A DNA stretch of 64,000 bases from Oryzias latipes (taxonomy: Eukaryota; Chordata; Actinopteri; Beloniformes; Adrianichthyidae), in the NCBI RefSeq assembly GCF_002234675.1, contig NC_019879.2, positions 6,887,325-6,951,324 of the forward strand, written 5' to 3'. The notes beneath the pieces were generated by a model. It did no database searches. It had not been told where the DNA came from and saw only the letters and a program-made list of their open reading frames with translations. The position numbers and the translations under genes were made by a program. Shown here in pieces: positions 55,775-64,000 of this stretch. Every line of letters starts with the position of its first letter. The stretch's first letter is position 1.

Positions 55775-57972
55775 ATGGCGGTCAGCGCGTCGGAGCCTCT
55801 CTACCAGCCGTGCGTCTATCATGGAAGCTTCAAAGGTGAGTCCAAGTCATTTTACAGAGGCGGTCTCCCCATGATCCTGATAAAACGACTCGATTTTATG
55901 ACTTGTGCGCTTGCGCAGAGCCATATTTAAGGAGTTAGGGGCTCATAAGACTTAAATCCATGTGGTCAGTGGAGCTGCAGGTGAAGAGACCTCTGATGCC
56001 GGTCCGGCTTAGTCCAGAGCAGGTGGGCTTGGAGATGCTGTGCCTCTGTGGACAGCTGGACCTCCTCATCAGGACGCAGACGCAACAGGTGGGGTCACCT
56101 GATCATCACATCTGATCATCACACCTGATCACCACACCTGATCGCTAAAACACATCTAATCATCACACCTAATCATCAAACCTGATCGCTAAATCACACC
56201 TGATCACCACACCTGATCACCACACCTGATCATCACACCTCATCAACACACCTGATCATCACACCTGATCGCTAAAACACACCTGATCATCACACCTGAT
56301 CGCTAAATCACATCACACCTGATCACCACACCTGATCATCGCACCTGTTCACCACATCACACCTGATTACTAAATCATGCCTGATCACTAAATCATACCT
56401 GAGTACTACATCATTCCTGATCACCATATCACCCCTGATCATCACACCTGATCATCACACCTGATCAACACACCTGATCACCACACCTGATCAACACACC
56501 TTATCATCACACCTGATCATCACACCTGTTCACCACATCACACCTGATTACTAAATCATGCCTGATCACTAAATCATACCTGAGTACTACATCATTCCTG
56601 ATCACCACATCACACCTGATCATCACACCTGATCATCACACCTGATCACCACACCTGATCGCTAAATCACACCTGATCGCTAAATCACACCTGATCATCA
56701 CACCTGATCACTAAATCACAACTGATCATCACACCTGATCGCAAAATCACATCACACCTGATCACCACACCTGTTCACCACATCACACCTGATTACTAAA
56801 TCCTACCTGATCACTAAATCATACCTGAGTACTACATCATTCCTGATCACCATATCACCCCTGATCATCACACCTGATCGTCACACACATCTGATCATCA
56901 CATCATGCCTGATCATCACGCACATCTGGCACACATTTTTGTTCAATTGCTTGAATCACCAGAGACTGAGGAAAAAGGAACCATGACAATTTCCTTCCAT
57001 GTTAAGGAGATCTCCAGTAGATGCAAGTTAACTCTATGCTCATTGAGAAAATCATCATGAAGGAGACTTTTTTTATGTCCAAAAATACGTTTTATACTCT
57101 GTAAAAACCTTGTAGAACTCTATTTTCGTAATTATCGACAGTCTTTCAAAAAACCAGTCATAGATTAAATGCGCAGAGCATGATATCAATGTGCTTTTAC
57201 ATTTGTATCTAAAACGTCAACAGCAGAAAGAAAAATCTATTTCTAAACCAAGTGGTTTATTTTCACACATTTATTTCTAGATTTTTGAACAACTGGGAAA
57301 TGAAGTTCATATGTATGTTTCACAGCATGCTGTCATATTACATTTTTCAAGTCCTGCGTATTGTGTCTGCCTTTTTGTTTGTGTTTTAGTTCCAAGAGCA
57401 ATTAGGACAAGGGTGTAGCCCAGAGGAGTCGGACACTTTTCAAGCCCAAGGTACAAACGGCACCACTAGAGTCTACCTTCAATGTCTAGCTGTGTGTCTG
57501 ATGTTCTTTGCTTCTCCTCGTGAAGGATCAGAGATTCTTGACCAAATGCTTCAGTGCCTTGAAAACCTACCAAAGCCTATGCCAGAGCTGGAGGTATTAC
57601 GACAGAGGATAAACAGAAACAGAATTGGAAGACCTGTCAGCGTTTGTCAGGGCTCGGCTGGTGTGTGTCTCCTCAGGACTACCTGGATGCTGTGGGACTG
57701 TCTGCCATGTTTCCTCGTGTGGAGGTGTTCCTCATTCAAGGCAGTGCAGTTGAGATGCTGGAGAAGCCGCAGATGGACGGTGAGACGCAGGAGAGACTTC
57801 TAGAAACACATTTGAACCTCTGATCAGAAGATCGCAGGTTTTGTTCCCGCCCTATGGGGTTCCGTTTGTGCCAATGTGTTTTGATGGTGGACAAAAAAAA
57901 TATATTTTTGGCACAAACATATATATATATATATCTATATCTATATCTATATCTATATATAGATATAGATAT

Positions 57973-58011
<39 letters not shown>

Positions 58012-59108
58012 GATATGTATAGATATATATAGATATTAAAATAAACCAAACCGCATCCTTATTCTTTACAAACATGCAAAAAATAATGCCTCCTAAAACT
58101 CCATTCTATGACTACGGAAGAGGATTGGGCCGTAGAGAAAGAAAAGAAAAAAAGGCACAGAAAATTCTGACTTTTATCAGAATTCTAAGATTAAAGTCAG
58201 AATTTTGTATCCTTTTTTTCTTACTTTTTCCATGGCCCTAATCCTCTTCCGTATACAGCAAATCTAAATTGTGAGAAAAAATTATTTAAAACACGTTTCA
58301 AAAAATATAGTAGGTCACAAAAGAAAGTTACGACTGACTAAATCAAAAACTACATTATTTGATTTCAATTTTGAATGCATGTGTGGAACCACTTGTTTCT
58401 AGATTTTAATATCTTACTATTAGATTTTTGAAGTAAAAATTACAAATAGTTGTACTACTTCCTAGTAATTATCTTTATAAGATTAGTGCTCTTCTCCTGT
58501 TTTTAGACTACCTCTTTTTGGAAAACGATTGTCTGAAGATGTGTGTAATAATGTCATCTGATTCCTCTGTAGAATACTTTGTTCACATTGCCAAACTGAA
58601 CCAGCTGCTGGTGCTCAGTCAACAGCTAGAGGAGGATGTCAGACACCTCGGAAGCCACAAGTACATCCCTCACCAGCTCTCCGTCATATATGTAAGAGTA
58701 CATTTTCTCTTTTGAGTATTTTTGGGTTCCTTTTGGTTTTTCTTCACAAGGTCAATATCTGTACATGTTTGCAGCAAGTCCTCAGCTCCTTCAGGGGAAT
58801 TCCCATCTTCGTAGACATGAAGAAGAAAATTGAGGCAAACTTCAAACAAATGAAGCAGTCTCTGGTGGCAGAGGACGGCTGCAGGCACGACCCTCAGCTT
58901 GCAGCTCACTATATAAACTGGTGAGTTGCAGTCACACAGCGAAATAAAAGAAGTTGATTAATGCAGTCTGGTAACCAGATCTTTTCTGTTCCTGTGCAGG
59001 ATATTAGAAATTACTCAAAGCTTAACATCGGTGGTTTTAGCGCTGCCAGATGAGCTTACGGCGGACCTTCATCCAGCCATCACCTTTATGTCCCAGTTTC
59101 TGTCCTGA
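55775..59108 (+). CDS. Uncharacterised 261-residue helical protein, eight exons, complete
   Basis: Exons 55775-55835, 55970-56088, 57390-57450, 57526-57593, 57677-57779, 58573-58691, 58775-58920 and 59000-59108 sum to 786 bases with no internal stop, and every junction is GT-AG. The protein starts [20 protein letters not shown] and continues [20 protein letters not shown]. It contains leucine-rich amphipathic helices such as [13 protein letters not shown] and [20 protein letters not shown], then [20 protein letters not shown], and ends ITFMSQFLS. No signal peptide or transmembrane segment is evident; it looks like an all-helical cytoplasmic or nuclear adaptor. The general look recalls small coiled-coil subunits of dynactin or tethering complexes, but I cannot name a family. 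It lies 1.4 kb downstream of the med14 polyadenylation signal, same strand, with its own promoter. Intron 2 carries a large TGATCA-rich minisatellite. Confidence 0.84.
56095..56935. repeat. CACACCTGATCA minisatellite with higher-order structure
   Basis: Dozens of variants of ACACCTGATCATC, 12-16 bases each, fill most of intron 2 of the 261-residue gene. The unit contains the palindrome TGATCA. A longer block containing GAGTACTACATCATTCCTG recurs at 56401, 56582 and 56826 (spacing 181 and 244). Confidence 0.93.
57919..58035. repeat. TATCTA / TAGATA inverted microsatellite
   Basis: Four ATATCT units are followed immediately by four TAGATA units, a perfect inverted arrangement, then (AT)n and more ATAGATAT. 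It lies in intron 5 of the 261-residue gene. Confidence 0.92.
58113..58253. mobile_element. Short MITE with ends TACGGAAGAGGATTGGGCC / GGCCCTAATCCTCTTCCGTA
   Basis: Nineteen-base inverted ends, one mismatch, enclose about 100 bases containing a further inverted segment around CAGAATTCTAAGATTAAAGT. TA may be the target site. No coding capacity. Confidence 0.7.
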
Positions 59109-59740
59109 GTCAGCCTGGATGATATCTCATAAAATATTTTTGTTTGTTATTTTGCTGTTTTTATAGCTGCATTATTTTGTTTCATTATTTTGATGTCAGA
59201 ACTCTTTGCACAACAACAAATAATGACATGATATTTACTAAATGACCTATAAATCATTACTTCTAACCATATAAAGCAGCTCCACTAATATGAGCATTAG
59301 CCAACACAAACTAAATCCTGCGAATAAGAATGATCAATACTGGAGCGGTGTAGTCTTCCAACAGCTTTTGATTGTCACCTGGTTATGTATAATCCCACTC
59401 CTCGTTATTTGGCAGTTCAGATCATCATCAAAGTGACTCAAAATTCATAATCAAATGTACGAGGATGCAAGAATTATATTTCATAAAAGTATGTCTTAAT
59501 GGCAAACAGAAGCAAGAATGTTGGTTTTTAAGGTGCTATTACCTGATTCAACTGAGAATGGTGATGTTGAATTTCCTGCTTTTACTTTTTGTTGCCATAA
59601 AGGTGACTTGTCTGTACCTGTGATGCATCTAAATTCTGGGAGTGAATGTGAAACCCCTTTGCACTACTCTTTTAATCACTGTTACAAAAATGAGAAATAA
59701 ACAAGAAGTGAAATAATAAAATTGCAATGCAATGACATTT
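59109..59740 (+). terminator. 3' untranslated region of the 261-residue gene, two polyadenylation signals
   Basis: The stop TGA is at 59106-59108. AATAAA is present at 59696-59701 and again at 59715-59720, followed by a TTTTGTGTTTGTTTTG stretch of GU-rich type. A short open frame at 59518-59700 lies in this region and is most simply untranslated sequence. Confidence 0.65.
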
Positions 59741-59929
59741 TGTGTTTGTTTTGCCCCACCCATTCTACAACTTTAAAGAGCATGTGGTAAGTTTAGAATT
59801 TTTTTTTTTATTGTGCCCAAATAATGATTTGATGTTGACAATCAGTAGTTTTGAGGAAAGTTATAGTTATAAAAGTCTTGTGATCAGTGAGTAGATGGCT
59901 CCCCCTGGTGCCCATATGCTGCATGCTGG

Positions 59930-60137
59930 TGTTGCCAGATTGGGCGGTTTCCCGCCCAATTGACCGGTTTTTAATTTTTTCAAAGAATCTATGAATTTGC
60001 GGGAAAAAATGTGACACAGTTTGGGGTTGGTTTTGTAGTTTTTGCTTACATTAACTTTATGGGCAGCTATTTTGTGGGAGTCAAGTGGTTTTGAGATAAC
60101 TTTTGGGATGGAAAACCGTGAATCTATCTGGCAACAT
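59930..60137. mobile_element. MITE with GTTGCCAG / CTGGCAAC ends
   Basis: GTTGCCAGATTGGGCGGTTT at the left and ATCTATCTGGCAACATTG at the right are inverted at their tips, with a GGGCGGTTTCCCGCCC hairpin near the left end. It lies in the spacer before the STAG gene. Confidence 0.6.
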
Positions 60138-60900
60138 TGATGTCATTTTTGTCACACACGCTCTGCTATGGATGACGCTTTACTTAAAGGCAATAGGACG
60201 ATCCCTATTTTGCTAAAAAAATAATATTTTGTGGTGCTGTTACCCGTTATAATATATGTTTACAACCTACTATAGCTTTAAAATCACGCTTTTAGGGCAG
60301 ATAACAGCAGAAAACCCCAACTGGTCGGGGCCGTTCCCAAAAGCCGCAAGGGGAGGAGCTCTCTGTGATAGACATGTGGCAACAGCCAATCACACCATTT
60401 TATTTCTGCTTGATGGCCAATCACGAGGGGTTAGGGTGTTCGACAACTTGACTGTGAGAGCTAGCAGACTGATTTTGATGGTAAATAAATACAGACGATT
60501 TAGGAATCAGAAGAGGGCTTTGAATTATTGTCTGTCAGCCATAAAACGCCAATCTACAAATGTGCGAACGGCTGGAAAACGATGAACCAGTTTAGAAAAG
60601 GTGCGTTTGGAACGTTCTATTGTAAGACTTTTGCCCTTTTAAAGCTTTTTTTTATGCTCGCTCTATTACCAAAAACAGCTGTGATGCCAATTGTTTGAGA
60701 CGTTTGTATTGAATTTGATTAAAAGAAAAGAAAACATACAACAATTAAAGTCAGCATGATAAAAGTTCTTAAGGCGCCAAGCATCCCCAGTGCTGAAGTG
60801 TCTTTGAGCAAACCACGAACCAGCTTCCCCAGAGGAGGGGGCTTGCAAATAACAGTAAAACACTTTGAAAATGTAAATATTGGCACAAATTCTGTTTCTA
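60138..60900. other. Spacer or leader intron before the STAG start-codon exon
   Basis: Contains CCAATCA motifs (60383, 60416) and GGGGAGGAGCTCTCTG. The STAG leader must have an upstream exon somewhere here or before, because the start-codon exon opens at an AG acceptor (60900-60901). I could not place it. Confidence 0.35.
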
Positions 60901-60936
60901 GTTGCTGTACTTTTGAAGTGAAGATCTGAGGAGGAC

Positions 60937-63900
60937 ATGATCCCAGAGCCATCGGCTGCAGCCGCATCCAGGTCCTCAGAGCAGAAGTAAGACCCTTTCA
61001 CACACATGATGAGGAATGCAAACTCTCTCATATTCACTTGCTTTTCTGAAAAAACAATCCACTGTATTTTAATTAAGTTTAAGTTTAGAAAATGACTGTT
61101 TTCTTTCAGTAGAAGCTCTCATGCAGAAGCTACCTCCTCTGGAGCTGTCACCCAATCAGGGGAAGATTCAGGAAATGAAAATCAGCAAAAATCTGTGGTA
61201 AGTTTTTTTATTTTTATGATTTAATTAAATTTTTTGTCAGTAGTCCAAGCTTTTTTTATTTTTTTATAGGTTAGGTTCAAGCAAAAATGACAATTAAAAT
61301 AAAAGAGTAATTTAAACACAGGAAGATGTGCTCATTTAATGTACAAATATACAATCAGCTGAGCTGTTGGGACAAAAATGAGTTCTTTACACCGTATCTC
61401 TGGGATGTGTTCAAAGCTGCTTTTATTTCTAAAAATGGCTTAACTTTGTCTAAAGAAAAACAACAACAATGCGATAAATAGTTACCGTAAATGCTTACAC
61501 ACATTAGGCCTGCACAGTAAACCTCAAAGTTATCGTTATCACGATATTAAGCTGTGCAGCAATATGCATATCGCAAAAGATGACAAAAATGGCAATAAAT
61601 GGTTAAATGTGCTAAAACAATCTTATGGCAGCTTGAAGTATTTAATGAATCAAATAAATCCATTCATGCATTTGAAGGATGGAGCTCTTTTATGTTAGAT
61701 GTTTGCCTCCTGTGTTGACTAGGGTCATTTGGAGTATAATTTAACTTAAATTTAAATAAAATTGTTGCAGTCAAATGGAATTGACATGTTGCAAGTCATC
61801 ATCATCGTAATATTGATCATTAATATTGCACATTTTAAGTTTTATTCACCACTAATTTTGATTATACCAATTTAAAATATAAACGTTTTACTTTGACCAA
61901 CAAAGTTTTATGTCTTTAGATAGATTTTTCTTTAGACTCAACAACTCCATTAAAATTATGGCACCAAACTGGATGTAATGATCTTATTTAGTGTAAATTT
62001 ACTGTAGGATGAGGGTTTAAAACCTTTCATTTAAGTGTATGATTTCCCCCCTCCAGAGACGGAGGAAAAGAGCCCACACATTCTCAGAGAATGTCAAGCG
62101 TAAAAAGGCAAAAGCCGGCCGCAGCAGTGTCAAAGCGGGGGGCAGACGTAGAAAACAGACGCATGTGGAAGCTGTCACCCTGTTTGAAGTGATGTCTATG
62201 GGCAAGAGCGCCATGCAGGTATGGGGGATTTTCCTAACCCATCTTTAGCATGTGACTTGAAATGCATCTGTTGTTTTTTGTATTAATATATACTGTTGGT
62301 TGACTGTGAGCTGACATTTTCTTTTTCCTGTTCTTTCTATTTTTACATTTTTGTCTTTTTTCTCCCCTATTACCTGTAAAGTTTTAGTGGTTTTTAAAGA
62401 TTTTCCTGATGGATTATTATTTTATATTGAAACTTTTTTTTTATGGCTGCCAAAGCTTTATATGTTTTTGCAAACCACTTTGAATTGAGAGTGGGGCAAC
62501 ATTTAAAATATTAGGATAAAAATGAGCCCGGGACACTAAACAGCTGACAAAAAATGAAAATATCAAGAGTAATGTATATTTTTAGATTTGGGGAATTTTG
62601 GGTTTACCTTTAAAAATCAGTCATACCTGAACCTATATGGAAATATATCCAACAAGAAATAAGATGACAGTCTTTGTCTTTACAAACACTTTTGCTTTTC
62701 TTCTATAAAACCATATTAAAAGTGGTGAAAAACTAGAATAATGTAAATGATTAGTAATATTGCATAAAAACTCAGCATCTGCGTTTTCATGCTCCTGGAG
62801 GTGGTGATTGATGACTGGATTGAGGCGTATGGAACGGACAAAGACTCCTCCCTCCTTGATCTCATCAGCTTCTTTATCCAGTGTTCTGGATGCAAAGGTA
62901 AGCACCCCCCCCCCCCCCCCCCCATGGAGGTGATGCGGCTGATGTCTCCTGCGGTTCTTTCCCTGCAGGTGTGGTCACAGCAGAGATGTGTCAGAGCAAA
63001 GAGAAGCGTGGGGTTATGAAGAGCATGATCGAGGAGTTGGATGAAGTAACATGGTTTTATTTTCAACTGTCTGTCTGTTTTGTCTTGTTTTGTCTTGTCT
63101 TGTCTGGATTCTTATTAAGCTGATTGATTGTTGTAGGTTGCTGGTCTGCAGTATAAGAAGTTTCTGGCCTTCCCATGGATCCTCACAGTCACCTGGCCCC
63201 TTGATTCAGTAAATACCTGCTTAATGTTTTTGTGATTGTTTTTGTAAATTTATTTAAATTAAAAATAATAAGCAATTTAAATGAATTTATAGGTTTGGAT
63301 CCTTGACTTTCAACATTTTGGTTAAAAACAAAAAGAAAAGTATTAGCACCCCAAAGTGTAAGAGTACTTTTTTTAAAAGTCTCTTAACAACTACTTCTTC
63401 TATTATAGGATTTTTATTTTAAATGTATATCTTTAAGTTAGATATTCTGTTCTTATCTGATGTGTTTTGACCTGCAGGGAAAGGTTTCTTGTTTATCTTT
63501 GAACTTCACTTTTAAATTAAATATGAATCAGTTTTTGTGTTTAAACTTTTATCATTTAGTGTAATTAAAAACTAAATACGAAGCTCATACATGACGCGAC
63601 TGTCTTTATTTAAGGCTGCAAAGGCGTCACAAACTTGTTGACTTGAATGGGTTTTGCACACTCTCAGTTCTGGTAGAACATCTTTACACCAAAAATGTTT
63701 TATTTAAGCAGAATTTAAAAGCACATTTGAATTCTTAAAAATAACAGAAAAGGTGCAAAATGTATCTTTTACCGTTTGAAGACAGATTTATTTATTCAAG
63801 TTAAGTTATTATAATGAATATCAATCATTTCTGTGTTAAAATATAAAAATGCCAGCGTCCTTTTTAATGCAGTTTGATGTTATTGTGCTGTGTATGATGC

Positions 63901-64000
63901 CTCTAGCTTACACCAGCCTCCCGTTGCCCTGCAGGACAGTGCAGAGTATCCTCTCATGCAGTCCGGGCCGCACAGTCGCTGGTTCCACGCCGAGTTCTCT
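60937..64000 (+). CDS. stag3: STAG/SA cohesin subunit, N-terminal 126 codons, probably stag3, runs off the right edge
   Basis: STAG proteins bind the RAD21/REC8 kleisin and complete the cohesin ring on chromatin. Exons are 60937-60986, 61110-61197, 62057-62218, 62801-62897, 62969-63045 and 63935-64000 (continuing); all join in frame. The first three give an Arg/Lys-rich nuclear tail with [20 protein letters not shown]. Then comes the family signature [57 protein letters not shown] and [16 protein letters not shown] lies in frame 15 bases before the ATG, and the exon begins at an acceptor near 60901, so at least one upstream non-coding exon exists. STAG1 and STAG2 are almost invariant in vertebrates, and this copy departs from them after CKG (for example HSRWFHAEF). 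That suggests the faster-evolving meiotic stag3, but the paralogue call is an inference. Confidence 0.83.
61506..61850. repeat. Degraded dispersed repeat, copy C, in STAG intron 2
   Basis: TAGGCCTGCACAGTAAACCTC, then ATCGTTATCACGATATTAAGC and GCAATATGCATATCGCAAAA, align by eye with copy B at 46427. Confidence 0.6.
62902..62924. repeat. Poly-C run next to STAG exon 4 donor
   Basis: A run of about 20 C begins seven bases after the donor at 62898. It lies within the 71-base intron between exons 4 and 5. Confidence 0.9.
63137..63208 (+). other. Candidate in-frame 72-base cassette exon of the STAG gene
   Basis: Between exons 5 and 6 of the STAG gene a 72-base segment is bounded by a TTGTAG acceptor and a TCA|GTAAAT donor. 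It starts and ends in phase 0, the phase of the junction it would interrupt, and has no stop. It would add 24 hydrophobic residues containing [19 protein letters not shown]. Known STAG proteins have the flanking ELDE and DS-YPL segments contiguous. It may be an alternative exon, a retained pseudo-exon or chance. Confidence 0.35.

Noticed and set aside
56095..56935. CRISPR-like array
   Set aside because: Units are 12-16 bases, variable and without unique spacers, in a eukaryotic intron: a minisatellite.
59518..59700. 60-codon open frame ending at a polyadenylation signal
   Set aside because: It lies in the 3' untranslated region of the 261-residue gene and matches nothing I recognise.

Overview
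The window is vertebrate nuclear DNA, most likely from a ray-finned (percomorph-type) fish. The genes are intron-rich with GT-AG splice sites. The spacers hold teleost-style Tc1, hAT-like, RTE-like and L2-like elements, a tRNA-derived SINE and many long microsatellites. The species cannot be fixed from this sequence.

Layout. (1) 1-30.9 kb, minus strand: the 5' part of usp9 (orthologue of human USP9X), with a non-coding first exon near 30.6-30.9 kb, a start-codon exon at 26.3 kb, a 21.9-kb first coding intron, and coding exons 2-7 between 4382 and 53. The gene runs off the left edge before its catalytic domain. (2) 15.1-19.1 kb, same strand, inside that intron: a six-exon gene model of about 199 codons that I do not recognise, with splice phases that fit throughout. 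(3) 31-36 kb: intergenic, repeat-bearing. (4) 36.0-54.4 kb, plus strand: a complete med14 (Mediator subunit 14), 29 coding exons, 4302 coding bases, 1433 residues, ending at a clear polyadenylation signal. (5) 55.4-59.7 kb, plus strand: an eight-exon gene for a 261-residue, mostly helical protein that I cannot name, with a CRE and a GC box upstream. (6) 60.9 kb to the right edge, plus strand: the 5' exons of a STAG/SA cohesin subunit, divergent enough to suggest stag3.

The divergent usp9-med14 pair matches human Xp11.4 (MED14 and USP9X transcribed away from each other). The genes are not an operon or a shared pathway: usp9 is a deubiquitinase, med14 the Mediator backbone, and the STAG protein a cohesin subunit. 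The items most worth a second look are the unrecognised gene nested in the usp9 intron, with two alternative C-termini; the uncharacterised 261-residue gene; an in-frame 24-codon candidate cassette exon in the STAG gene; and several unusual tandem or palindromic arrays (TGATCA array, 100-bp array, 58-bp array with spaced AGGTCA/TGACCT half-sites, and a palindromic array in med14 intron 1). I saw no bacterial-type systems, CRISPR arrays or viral genes.
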